Assembly (NCBI GenBank): GCA_903828025.1
Contig: CAIKKO010000357.1
Location: 1-12,027, forward strand
DNA length: 12,027 nt
Origin: an uncultured Sphingomonadales bacterium
GTDB lineage: Bacteria; Pseudomonadota; Alphaproteobacteria; Sphingomonadales; Sphingomonadaceae
Direction: 5' to 3'
The notes below the pieces were generated by a model that searched no databases, was not told where the DNA came from, and worked only from the letters and a program-made list of their open reading frames with translations. Shown piece by piece: positions 1 through 8,512 of this stretch (positions within the stretch are counted from its first letter, which is position 1; each line of letters opens with the position of its first letter). The position numbers were made by a program, and so were the translations under genes.

Positions 1-1
1 G

Positions 2-1360
<1,359 letters not shown>

Positions 1361-1505
1361 CGGCGGGTCGGGCGGGGTCCGGTCCGGGGGGCTAGGCCGC
1401 TGCGGCCAGAGTGTCTGGCAGCACGCGGCTCGGTCTTGTCGAAACACGCGGCTGCATTCTAGGTCAGCGGCTCAGGTGCACAGGCTCAAAACAGGCGGAT
1501 TCCCG
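1361..1505 (+). other. Intergenic region between the ThDP enzyme and aldehyde dehydrogenase genes
   Basis: A 145-base gap. It starts with a G-rich run, then a compact palindrome GGCCGC-T-GCGGCC at 1395-1407 (a five-pair stem with a three-base loop) without a following T tract, so it is a poor intrinsic terminator. A nine-base direct repeat lies downstream (listed separately). The ribosome binding site AGGCGG at 1493-1498 sits seven bases before the dehydrogenase ATG. No convincing promoter is visible, so co-transcription with the upstream gene is possible. Confidence 0.5.
1422..1453 (+). repeat. Nine-base direct repeat CACGCGGCT, two copies
   Basis: CACGCGGCT occurs at 1422-1430 and again at 1445-1453, a 23-base period (about two helical turns), with a weaker third copy AGCGGCT at 1466-1472. 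The position just upstream of the aldehyde dehydrogenase gene would suit a regulator binding site. In G/C-rich DNA such a repeat can also arise by chance, so no function is claimed. Confidence 0.3.
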
Positions 1506-2939
1506 ATGAAACTCAAAGACGTCTACCCGCTCTATCTCAACAACAAGGCGGTGCAGCCCAACACCGATCTGGCGGTGACCGACAAGTTCACCGGCGAGAT
1601 CGCGTTCCGCACCGCGCTCGCGACGCCTGATGTGATCGACGAAGCGATTGCCGGGGCGGTGCGCGCCGCCGAACCGATGGCGCGGCTGGCGAGCTATGAG
1701 AAGCGCGATGTTCTCGCCCACTGTGTTAAACGTTTCGGCGAACGCTTTGATGAATTGGCCTATTCCTTGTGCGTGGAGGCGGGTAAGCCGATTGCTGATG
1801 CCGAAGGCGAGGTTGGCCGGTTGATCGACACGTTCCGCATCGCCAGCGAGGAAGCGACGCGCAATTACGGCGAAGTCCAGCCGCTCGACATCAGTCCGCG
1901 CGCCAAGGGCTATATGGGGATGTGGAAGCGCGTGCCGATCGGGCCTTGCAGCTTCATCTCGCCGTTCAACTTCCCGCTGAACCTGGCGGCGCACAAAATC
2001 GCGCCCGCCATCGCGATGGGCTGTCCTTTCGTGATGAAGCCCGCGAGCCTCACGCCGCTCGGCGCGATCATCATGGGCGAGGTGCTGGCGGAATGCGACG
2101 TGCTGCCCCAAGGCGCGTTCTCGATCCTGCCTGCCAGCCGTGCGGGTGCAGACTTGTTCACCACCGACGACCGGCTCAAGCTGCTCTCGTTCACCGGTTC
2201 GCCCGGGGTGGGCTGGGAGCTCAAGGCCAAGGCCGGCAAGAAAAAGGTCGTTCTCGAACTCGGCGGCAATGCGGCGGTGATCGTCGATGCCGATGCCGAT
2301 CTCGATCACGCACTCGCGCGGATCATTTTCGGCGGATATTACCAGTCGGGTCAGTCGTGCATCCACGTGCAGCGCGTGATTATCCACGAAAGCATCTACG
2401 AAACCTTCCGTAACATGCTGACGGATAAGGTGAAAACCTTGATCTCGGGCGATCCCAAGGCGCGTGATACCTTCATCGGGCCGATGATCTCGGCCAAGGA
2501 AGCCCAGCGGCTGAAGAGCTGGGTCGACTCCGCTGTCGCGGGCGGCGCGACCTTGCTCGCAGGCGGCGGCTGCGAGGGCAGCATGCTTGAGGCGACGCTG
2601 CTCGAAGGCTGCAGCCGCGACATGGATGTCTACACCGAGGAAGCGTTCGGCCCCGTGGTGATCCTCTCGAAATTCAGCGACTGGCAGGCCGCGCTTGAGG
2701 AAGTCAACGACAGCAAATTCGGCTTGCAAGCCGGTATCTTCACGCGTGATATTCACAAAGTGCTTGATGCCTGGGACGGGCTCGATGTCGGCGGTGTCGT
2801 GGTCAACGATGTCTCGAGCTACCGGGTCGACAACATGCCTTATGGCGGGGTCAAGGATTCCGGGCTTGGCCGCGAGGGCATCCGGTTCGCGATGGAAGAC
2901 ATGAGCGAGATCCGCAATCTCGTGATCCGGCGCGCTTAG
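1506..2939 (+). CDS. NAD(P)-dependent aldehyde dehydrogenase family protein
   Basis: A cytoplasmic aldehyde dehydrogenase of 477 residues, the normal family length, oxidising an aldehyde to its acid with NAD(P)+. All core elements are visible: oxyanion-hole Asn155 in PFNFP, cofactor-binding Lys178 in MKPAS, the Rossmann motif FTGSPGVG at 229-236, general-base Glu251 in LELGGN, nucleophile Cys285 in GQSCI, and Glu379 in EEAFGP. The ATG at 1506 is chosen because AGGCGG lies seven bases upstream and the family's N-terminal pattern begins there; the same frame extends left to 1284, but that part overlaps the preceding gene and reads as low-complexity Arg-rich sequence. The preceding ThDP enzyme may supply or share a metabolite, but the specific aldehyde cannot be told from sequence alone. 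No FAD, quinone or export signal is present. Confidence 0.93.
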   Translation: MKLKDVYPLYLNNKAVQPNTDLAVTDKFTGEIAFRTALATPDVIDEAIAGAVRAAEPMARLASYEKRDVLAHCVKRFGERFDELAYSLCVEAGKPIADAEGEVGRLIDTFRIASEEATRNYGEVQPLDISPRAKGYMGMWKRVPIGPCSFISPFNFPLNLAAHKIAPAIAMGCPFVMKPASLTPLGAIIMGEVLAECDVLPQGAFSILPASRAGADLFTTDDRLKLLSFTGSPGVGWELKAKAGKKKVVLELGGNAAVIVDADADLDHALARIIFGGYYQSGQSCIHVQRVIIHESIYETFRNMLTDKVKTLISGDPKARDTFIGPMISAKEAQRLKSWVDSAVAGGATLLAGGGCEGSMLEATLLEGCSRDMDVYTEEAFGPVVILSKFSDWQAALEEVNDSKFGLQAGIFTRDIHKVLDAWDGLDVGGVVVNDVSSYRVDNMPYGGVKDSGLGREGIRFAMEDMSEIRNLVIRRA

Positions 2940-2968
2940 GCGGCCGGTCTCGATTAAGGCACCGCAGG

Positions 2969-2999
2969 ATCGTCCCGCGGTATCGTCCCATTGCGGGAC
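2969..2999 (+). repeat. GTCCC repeat cluster / inverted repeat (possible operator or terminator)
   Basis: ATCGTCCC occurs at 2969-2976 and 2982-2989, a 13-base period, and the reverse complement GGGAC follows at 2995-2999. The outer copies form a seven-base perfect inverted repeat, GTCCCGC at 2972-2978 and GCGGGAC at 2993-2999, with a 14-base loop. It starts about 30 bases after the aldehyde dehydrogenase stop, so it could be a weak transcription end, but no T tract follows. Being about 100 bases upstream of the -10 element, it could instead bind an activator. Confidence 0.4.
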
Positions 3000-3053
3000 A
3001 AGCAGTTGTCGGGCTTGGGCAAAATGGCCGGTTGCGGATGATTCGAAGCTTGA

Positions 3054-3067
3054 ACGGCGGGCGCCGT
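3054..3067 (+). repeat. Short perfect G/C inverted repeat
   Basis: ACGGCG at 3054-3059 and CGCCGT at 3062-3067 are perfect reverse complements around two bases, folding as a five-pair stem with a four-base loop. It lies 34 bases upstream of the -10 hexamer, just beyond the expected -35 region. No T tract follows, so a terminator is unlikely; a protein-binding site or chance are both open. Confidence 0.3.
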
Positions 3068-3097
3068 CTGGCGTAACCACATATTTAAGGGTCGCCT

Positions 3098-3106
3098 TGC
3101 TATAAT
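3098..3106 (+). promoter_or_regulatory. Extended -10 promoter for the cytochrome operon
   Basis: TGCTATAAT contains a perfect TATAAT hexamer at 3101-3106 with the extended-10 TG one base upstream (3098-3099). No good -35 hexamer is present at 16-18 bases, which fits an extended -10 promoter or one that needs an activator. Transcription would start near 3113, giving a leader of about 68 bases before the first cytochrome codon. In a window this rich in G and C, a perfect extended -10 directly ahead of an operon is unlikely to be chance. Confidence 0.6.
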
Positions 3107-3125
3107 TTCGTCGGGCACGCGGTGA

Positions 3126-3140
3126 GGGCTGCAAAAGCCC
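3126..3140 (+). other. Small hairpin in the 5' leader
   Basis: GGGCT at 3126-3130 pairs with AGCCC at 3136-3140 across a five-base A-rich loop (GCAAA). It is immediately followed by CGCC (3141-3144), which could pair with GGCG (3156-3159). Both fall between the predicted transcription start and the ribosome binding site. They may shape leader stability or translation; no riboswitch family is recognised. Confidence 0.3.
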
Positions 3141-3180
3141 CGCCGCATTTCGCAAGGCGTATGAATCGAGGGGCACGATT

Positions 3181-4629
3181 TTGTCTACTGGGCGGGGCAT
3201 ATCGGAACGGGCGCGGCTGCTTGCAGCTGCCATTCGCAGACTGGCCAAGGCGCCGGTGCGCGCTGGTTTGGTATGCTTGGCGCTGGCAGCCTTTGCGCTC
3301 AGTGCGGCGCTGTCCCTGTCGTCGGCTCCGCTCAAGGCCGAAGCTGCCTCCGGTGAAAGCCCGCTGCGCGCGCACATGGGCGTTGCAAGCTGCGCCGGAT
3401 CGACGTGCCATGGCCGCAGCGTCGCCAGCGGCACACCCGTGCGTCAGGATGAACTGCTGCGCTGGCAGGAAGAAAGCTCCCCCACCGGTGCGCATAGCCG
3501 CGCCTGGCGTGTGATCGGCGAACCGCGCGGCGCAGCAATCGTGCGCCGCCTCGGGCTTGATAGCGCCGGGGTCACCCGCGAATGCGCGGGATGCCACGCC
3601 ACACGCGGCTCGGCCCACCCGGCTGAAGGCGTCGATTGCGAGGCCTGCCACGGCAATGCGGGCGGCGGTGCAGGCGGGGGCTGGCTCGCCACCCACTATA
3701 CCGTCGGCACGAGCCACGCGCGCAATGTCGCGCAGGGCATGACCGACCTCACCAATCCGCGCACCCGCGCCACGGTCTGTCTCGATTGCCACCTCTCGGG
3801 TGACGGGCAGGGGCAGTTCATCGCGCACCGCATCATGGCCGCTGGCCATCCGCGCATCTCGTTCGAACTCGATCTGTTCAGCACCTTGCAGCAGCATCAC
3901 GACGAGGATGCGGACTACGTGCAGCGCAAGGGACACAAGACCAATTCGATGCAGATGTGGGCGATTGGTCAGGCCGAGGCGGTCGCGCGCGGGCTCTCGC
4001 TCTACAGCCAGCCGGCCAAGGCGAACGACGGCGTGTTCCCCGAGTTCACTTTCTACGATTGCCATTCGTGCCACCGCCGGATTTACGACAGCGATGAGGC
4101 CAATGTCAGCGCAGTGCCCAATCCGGGCCGTCCGATCCACACTGGCATGCCGCCCTACAACGACGAAAACATGATCCTGCTGCTCGCCGCCGCGCGCGTC
4201 GTCGCACCCGCCGAGGCCGCGACGTTCGACGCGCGCAGCAAGGCCTTCCACCGCGCAATGGGCGTGGGCCGGGGTGAGGCGGTGGCTGCGGCGCAGGCGC
4301 TGCGGCAAGCGGCGGAAGCGCTCTCCGCCCGCTTTGCCACGACCGCCTTCAGCCGCGATCAGGCTTTTGCGGTGATCGACACGATCGCCAGCGATGCGAT
4401 CTCGGAGCGCTTCACCGACTATGAGGGCTCGGTCCAGTCGGTCATGGCGCTCGATACGCTGTTGAACGGTATGGTCAATGCCGGGATGGTGAACTCGGCC
4501 GGGGCTGGCGGGCTGCGCATCCAGATCAATCAGGCCTATGCAGCGGTGCGTGATCCCAACGGCTTCCAGCCGATTGCTTTCCGCCGCGCGCTGGGCGGCG
4601 CGGTCCGCTCGATCCGGAGCCTGCGCTGA
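3181..4629 (+). CDS. Exported pentaheme c-type cytochrome, cytochrome c554-like
   Basis: A periplasmic multihaem electron-transfer protein of 482 residues. A basic N-region is followed by a hydrophobic segment at about 28-48 and a likely cleavage site after KAEA near residue 55. Five haem attachment sites are visible: an unusual CX4CH at 71-77 (CAGSTCH), then CXXCH at 135-139, 153-157, 200-204 and 294-298. Haems 2 and 3 are close together; further His residues (for example H173, H179, H216, H223, H239-240) could be distal ligands. The C-terminal third (about 340-482) has no haem motif and reads as Ala-rich helices. It resembles the cytochrome c554 / multihaem group by motif spacing, which is a family inference. 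The start is TTG at 3181 with GAGGGG seven bases upstream; GTG at 3256 (residue 26) is an alternative that would give a compact signal peptide MRAGLVCLALAAF. Its stop overlaps the next start (TGATG). It heads the operon and probably passes electrons to or from the outer-membrane parts. Confidence 0.88.
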   Translation: MSTGRGISERARLLAAAIRRLAKAPVRAGLVCLALAAFALSAALSLSSAPLKAEAASGESPLRAHMGVASCAGSTCHGRSVASGTPVRQDELLRWQEESSPTGAHSRAWRVIGEPRGAAIVRRLGLDSAGVTRECAGCHATRGSAHPAEGVDCEACHGNAGGGAGGGWLATHYTVGTSHARNVAQGMTDLTNPRTRATVCLDCHLSGDGQGQFIAHRIMAAGHPRISFELDLFSTLQQHHDEDADYVQRKGHKTNSMQMWAIGQAEAVARGLSLYSQPAKANDGVFPEFTFYDCHSCHRRIYDSDEANVSAVPNPGRPIHTGMPPYNDENMILLLAAARVVAPAEAATFDARSKAFHRAMGVGRGEAVAAAQALRQAAEALSARFATTAFSRDQAFAVIDTIASDAISERFTDYEGSVQSVMALDTLLNGMVNAGMVNSAGAGGLRIQINQAYAAVRDPNGFQPIAFRRALGGAVRSIRSLR

Positions 4630-6512
4630 TGGCGAAAAGGGGCCTGCCGGGCCACTTCGCCGCATGGTTGGCGATGCTGGGCATGGTGCTTTCGGGCTTT
4701 GCCCCCGTCGCGGCAAGTGCGGCCCTGAGCGGCAGGGTCTTTCGCGCGCCTTCGCGGCAAGCGCTCACGGTTGCCGACGTCCAGAAAGTAATCGCCCAGT
4801 CGGTGGGTGAGGCCAAGGCGCGCGGCGCCAAGGCGACCATCGCGGTGGTCGACCGGGTGGGCAACGTGCTGGCGGTCTATCGCATGACGGGCGCGAAGCC
4901 GACGATGCGCATTACCGCGCCGAGCCAGATCCCGACCACTCTGCCGTCCGAGGCCGGGGCCATCGCCAAGGCTGTCACCGGGGCCTACCTCTCGTCCGCA
5001 GGCAACGCCTTTTCCACCCGCACCGCCAGCATGATCGTGCAGCAGCATTTCCCGCCCGCGCCGAGCACGCCGGGGCTGGAAAGCGGTCCGCTGTTTGGCG
5101 TGCAGTTCAGCCAGCTGCCCTGCTCGGATCTGAACACACGCTTTTCCGACGCAGCCCCTGCGGCCATGGCGATGACCGGGCCGAAGCGCTCGCCACTCGG
5201 GCTCGCTGCCGATCCGGGCGGGTTCCCGCTCTACAAAAACGGTGTCGTGGTCGGCGGCGTCGGGGTCTTGGCGGACGGGGTTTATGGCTTCGATCCCAAT
5301 GTGCTCGACTTCGACAAGGACCTCGATGAGGTGATTGCGTTCGCGGGCCTGCAGGGTTTTGGCCCGACCACGACGATCCGGGCTGATCGTATCCCGGTGG
5401 ATGGCTCGACGCTGCGCTTTTCGGATGCGGATTTCGGCCAACTCCATCCGCTCCAATCGAATTTCGCCGCGCTTGGCGCAAGCGCGGGGTCGCTGATTGC
5501 AGTGGCGGGCTTCTATGCCGGCGGCGCGATTGTGCCGGGCGTGGCCTATGGCACCGAACGCAGCGGCCTGCGCTATGCCAAGCCGAGCGAGTTTTCCAAC
5601 CCCGATGCTTTCGTGCTGACCGACGGGAATGGCGTGAACCGCTTCCCGATCCGGGGCGGGGATGATGCGGCCGAAGTCGGCACCGCGCTCTCGCCCGATG
5701 AAGTGCGCGCGCTGCTTGAGGAAGCGTTCAAGGTGATGAGCCATGCGCGCGCGCAGATCCGCCGCCCGCTGGATGATCGCGCCCAGGTGACGATTTCGGT
5801 GGTCGACAGCTGGGGCACGGCGCTGGGCGTGGTGCGCAGCCCCGATGCGCCGATCTTCGGCACCGATGTCTCGCTGCAGAAGGCGCGGACCGCCGCGTTC
5901 TTCTCGAACCCCAAGGCAGGCGCGCTTTTGCTGGCCGATCCCGACGCCGGGGTGGCTCCGGTCGTTGCCGCGACCCGCGCGTTTCTGGATGATCCGGCCG
6001 CGCTGACGGGCAAAACGGCTTTCAGCAACCGCGCGGTGGGCAATCTTGCGCGGCCGTTCTTCCCCGATGGCGAAGTGGGGCGTCCGAATGGCCCGCTCTC
6101 GGTTCCCATCAAGCAGTTCAGCCCTTTCGCGGTAGGCCTTCAGACGACCCTTATCGCACAGACGCTGGGGGCAGACCGCTGCACCCATGTGCCGCTCGCG
6201 CCGAGCGGGCAGCAGCGGCTGGCCAACGGCTTGCAGATCTTCTCCGGTTCGGTGCCGATCTATCGGGGCAACCAATTGGTTGGCGCGATCGGTGTTTCGG
6301 GCGACGGGATCGATCAGGACAACATGATCGCCTTCCTTGGCACGGCCAATGCGGCGAAGCGGGTCAGCGGTATCGGCAATGCGCCCAAAGCCATGCGTGC
6401 CGACCGCATCGTGGTGAAAGTGGGGGCTAACGGCACACGCCTGCGCTACATCACCTGCCCGTTCGCGCCGTTCATCGATACGTCCGCACAGAACGTCTGC
6501 GACGGTTTGTGA
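4629..6512 (+). CDS. Exported protein with two GlcG/HbpS-type haem-binding modules
   Basis: A secreted 627-residue protein with a clear signal peptide (K3, R4, hydrophobic 11-30, cleavage near AASA at about 28-31). It contains two GlcG/HbpS-family domains (the former DUF336, small alpha/beta folds known to bind haem in Streptomyces HbpS). Module 1 runs about 46-264: LTVADVQKVI at 46, AVVDRVGNVLAV at 72, then GVVVGGVGVLADG at 205. Module 2 runs about 354-608: LSPDEVRALLEEA at 354, SVVDSWGTALGVV at 390, then GNQLVGAIGVSGDG at 547. Each module ends with a similar tail, RADRIPVDGSTLR (251) and RADRIVVKVGANGTRLR (590), indicating an internal duplication. No CXXCH is present. Large inserts split each module compared with the usual 130-150 residue GlcG protein. 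It overlaps both neighbours by stop/start fusion, so it is probably made in step with the cytochromes. Role inferred: haem or redox-ligand binding partner in the periplasm or at the surface; enzymatic activity is not shown. Confidence 0.83.
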   Translation: MAKRGLPGHFAAWLAMLGMVLSGFAPVAASAALSGRVFRAPSRQALTVADVQKVIAQSVGEAKARGAKATIAVVDRVGNVLAVYRMTGAKPTMRITAPSQIPTTLPSEAGAIAKAVTGAYLSSAGNAFSTRTASMIVQQHFPPAPSTPGLESGPLFGVQFSQLPCSDLNTRFSDAAPAAMAMTGPKRSPLGLAADPGGFPLYKNGVVVGGVGVLADGVYGFDPNVLDFDKDLDEVIAFAGLQGFGPTTTIRADRIPVDGSTLRFSDADFGQLHPLQSNFAALGASAGSLIAVAGFYAGGAIVPGVAYGTERSGLRYAKPSEFSNPDAFVLTDGNGVNRFPIRGGDDAAEVGTALSPDEVRALLEEAFKVMSHARAQIRRPLDDRAQVTISVVDSWGTALGVVRSPDAPIFGTDVSLQKARTAAFFSNPKAGALLLADPDAGVAPVVAATRAFLDDPAALTGKTAFSNRAVGNLARPFFPDGEVGRPNGPLSVPIKQFSPFAVGLQTTLIAQTLGADRCTHVPLAPSGQQRLANGLQIFSGSVPIYRGNQLVGAIGVSGDGIDQDNMIAFLGTANAAKRVSGIGNAPKAMRADRIVVKVGANGTRLRYITCPFAPFIDTSAQNVCDGL

Positions 6513-8512
6513 GCCTGTTCGCCGCTCTTCTGGCCCCGTTGCTGGCGCTGGTCTCGCCCGCTAAAGCTGCGGCGCACCCGGCCATGCCGCCCGCCACCAC
6601 CGAAGCTCCCGCCGCGCAGGCCGCACCCCTGCCTGCGGCAGCTGAGGCGGGAACGGTCTCAGCACCCGTGGTTGCCCCAGTGACAGCCGACGATGCACTG
6701 ATTGATGGTCGCCGCCGCCCGGGCTACCAGAAAGAGCTGCCCGACAAGGTCGAGCAGGACAATCCCGGCGCGGTCAATGCGCCCCCGCCCGAAGCCTTCT
6801 ACGACACGTGGGACGGGGAGGGCAGCCCGTCTGATCTCGTGCTCGATACCGGCGTGCCGGATCGCTGGCGCATCACTTCCTCGCTCTGCCCCAAGCGGGA
6901 CGCGGCGACGGGGGAGATCAACACCGCGCTTTACACGCTGTTCCCGCGTCTGGCCTATGTCTGCCATTCGAAGCTCGATCCTTTCCACCACAACACGCTC
7001 AAGGGCGACCGTCCGCTCGCGGCGGGCAAGAAGCCCGGTTTCCTAAAGGGCGACGACTGGTTCTTCATTGCCAACGGTGTTTCGGACACGGTGTTCGAGC
7101 CGCGCAGCTTCCCGATCCCTGTCGGCAACCAGACCACGACTGATCCGGATTCGATCGATACCTTCGGGCGCAGCAAGAGCCTGGTGCTCTCGCAGACCTT
7201 TGTCGCGGGGTTCTCGCTGCTCAAGGGTGAGACCGCGTTCAAGCCGCCGATCGTCGAGTACCGCGTCTCGATTGCGGGCAACATCAACCATGTCGAAGTG
7301 CCCGAGCGCCGCGTGCTGTTTGTGGAGCCCTCGAAGGGTACGCAGCGCACCGACGGGTTTATCGGGCTTCAGGAAGCCTTCGTCGATTATCACATCGGCC
7401 GGTTTGATACAAAGCGGTTCGATTTCGTGTCGTTGCGCGTGGGCATCCAGCCGTTCCAGTCGGACTTTCGCGGCTTCCTGTTCAACGACAACCAGCTTGG
7501 CGTGCGCCTGTTCGGCAACCGCGACAACAACCGCGTGCAGTTCAATCTCGCCGCGTTCTGGCGGATCGAGAAGGACACCAATTCCGGGCTCAACGATATC
7601 ACCGCCCCGCTGCGGCGCGACTGGATCGTAACCGGCAATATCTTCCGGCAGGATTTCCCGATCATCGGCCTCACCAGCCAGCTTTCGGCCACATGGAACC
7701 GCAACCGCGAGACCGAGATCTACATCGACAAGAACGGCTTCCCGGTGCGCCCGGCGCTGCTCGGCGATCTGCGGCCGCGCCGCTATGATGTGGTCTATCT
7801 TGGCTACGGGGTGGATGGGCATGTCGGTCGTCTGAATATGACTGGCCAGCTCTATGGCGCGTTCGGCAAGGACCGGAACAATTCCCTGACCAGCGAGCCA
7901 GCCAAGATCCGCGCGTTCTTTGCGGCGGCCGAGCTCAGCTATGATCGCGACTGGGCGCGCTTCCGTGCCTCGGGCCTCTATGCCAGCGGCGACAGCAACC
8001 CTTACGACAACACCGAGAAGGGCTTCGACGCGATCCTGGAGAACCCGCAGTTCGCGGGGGCCGATACCTCCTACTGGATCCGCCAGTCGATCCCGTTCGC
8101 GGGCGGCGGCCGGGTGATTTCGGTCAACGGTCGCAACGGCATTCTCAATTCGCTGCGCTCTTCGAAGGATGAGGGGCAATCCAATTTCCTCAACCCGGGC
8201 ACGGCGCTGGTCGGGCTGGGTGGTGATTTCGATCTGACGCCGCACTTGCAGGTTTCGGCCAATGCCAACCACTTGTGGTTCGCCAATACCAAAGTACTTC
8301 AAGTTCTGCGCAACGAGGGTTCGATCCCCAGGGACATCGGCTGGGATCTCTCGGTCGCCTCGACCTGGCGGCCGAAGGCGGCGCAGAACGTGGTGCTGCG
8401 GGTCTCCGCGGCGGTGCTGGAAGCCGGTGCGGGGTTTCGTGACCTGTTTGACCAGCGCGGCCACGGGCGGCAGTTTGCCTCCGTCCTCGCCAACCTGACT
8501 CTCGCGTTCTGA
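6509..8512 (+). CDS. Putative outer-membrane beta-barrel (porin-like) protein
   Basis: 667 residues from the GTG at 6509. The N-terminus is a hydrophobic leader (SLFAALLAPLLALV) ending PAKAAA near residue 22, then an Ala/Pro-rich linker to about 60 and a soluble-looking part to about 200 with two Cys (127, 152) and a DPFHHNTLKGDRPL motif at 157-170. From about 225 the sequence alternates polar and hydrophobic residues in many short strands with aromatic girdle residues (for example 306-315, 329-336, 342-352, 426-434, 441-451, 466-478, 482-492, 565-574, 579-591, 612-620), and ends in LTLAF, the terminal-aromatic signal for BAM insertion. Strand number cannot be fixed by eye; roughly 14-18 is plausible. 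No MtrB-type N-terminal CXXC is present. GTG overlaps the upstream stop (GTGA). An in-frame CTG at 6497 would add Arg-Arg to the leader (see findings). Sitting between multihaem cytochrome genes, it may be the outer-membrane channel or scaffold of a redox complex; a substrate porin is the alternative. Confidence 0.75.
   Translation: MSLFAALLAPLLALVSPAKAAAHPAMPPATTEAPAAQAAPLPAAAEAGTVSAPVVAPVTADDALIDGRRRPGYQKELPDKVEQDNPGAVNAPPPEAFYDTWDGEGSPSDLVLDTGVPDRWRITSSLCPKRDAATGEINTALYTLFPRLAYVCHSKLDPFHHNTLKGDRPLAAGKKPGFLKGDDWFFIANGVSDTVFEPRSFPIPVGNQTTTDPDSIDTFGRSKSLVLSQTFVAGFSLLKGETAFKPPIVEYRVSIAGNINHVEVPERRVLFVEPSKGTQRTDGFIGLQEAFVDYHIGRFDTKRFDFVSLRVGIQPFQSDFRGFLFNDNQLGVRLFGNRDNNRVQFNLAAFWRIEKDTNSGLNDITAPLRRDWIVTGNIFRQDFPIIGLTSQLSATWNRNRETEIYIDKNGFPVRPALLGDLRPRRYDVVYLGYGVDGHVGRLNMTGQLYGAFGKDRNNSLTSEPAKIRAFFAAAELSYDRDWARFRASGLYASGDSNPYDNTEKGFDAILENPQFAGADTSYWIRQSIPFAGGGRVISVNGRNGILNSLRSSKDEGQSNFLNPGTALVGLGGDFDLTPHLQVSANANHLWFANTKVLQVLRNEGSIPRDIGWDLSVASTWRPKAAQNVVLRVSAAVLEAGAGFRDLFDQRGHGRQFASVLANLTLAF

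Larger units (their letters stand above)
2940..3180 (+). other. Intergenic control region ahead of the cytochrome operon
   Basis: A 241-base stretch without a credible gene. It holds, in order, a cluster of GTCCC repeats that can fold (2969-2999), a G/C hairpin ACGGCG-GG-CGCCGT (3054-3067), an A/T-rich patch (3080-3088), an extended -10 promoter (3098-3106), and a leader with a small hairpin and the GAGGGG ribosome binding site at 3168-3173. Base composition is visibly less G/C-rich around 3075-3110 than in the flanking genes. It separates a cytoplasmic metabolic pair from an operon of exported redox proteins, so the two sets are probably independent transcription units. Confidence 0.6.

Noticed and set aside
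1395..1407. The palindrome GGCCGCTGCGGCC as an intrinsic terminator after the ThDP enzyme gene.
   Set aside because: The stem is only five pairs and no T tract follows; short G/C palindromes are common in DNA of this composition.
1436..1464. A possible promoter TTGTCG-N17-CTAGGT before the aldehyde dehydrogenase gene.
   Set aside because: The -10 match is poor and the spacing was chosen after the fact; co-transcription from upstream explains the gene equally well.
1464..3434. A 656-codon open frame on the - strand opposite the aldehyde dehydrogenase and into the cytochrome gene.
   Set aside because: It mirrors the strong G/C third-position bias of the + strand genes, crosses an intergenic region with a promoter, and reads as Arg/His/Ala-rich sequence with no recognisable domain.
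3122..3514. A 130-codon + strand frame with an ATG at 3161 in the cytochrome leader.
   Set aside because: It overlaps the cytochrome gene out of frame and encodes no recognisable features; a leader peptide role cannot be excluded but nothing supports it.
3100..4716. A 538-codon open frame on the - strand opposite the pentaheme cytochrome gene.
   Set aside because: The + strand frame has five haem motifs and a signal peptide; the antisense translation is low-complexity with no family features.
4536..6275. A 579-codon open frame on the - strand opposite the GlcG/HbpS-type gene.
   Set aside because: Shadow of a G/C-biased coding strand; no domain, no convincing start, and the + strand product is a clear family member.
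7043..8464. A 473-codon - strand frame opposite the barrel gene.
   Set aside because: Same codon-bias mirror effect; the + strand protein has a leader, strands and a BAM C-terminus.
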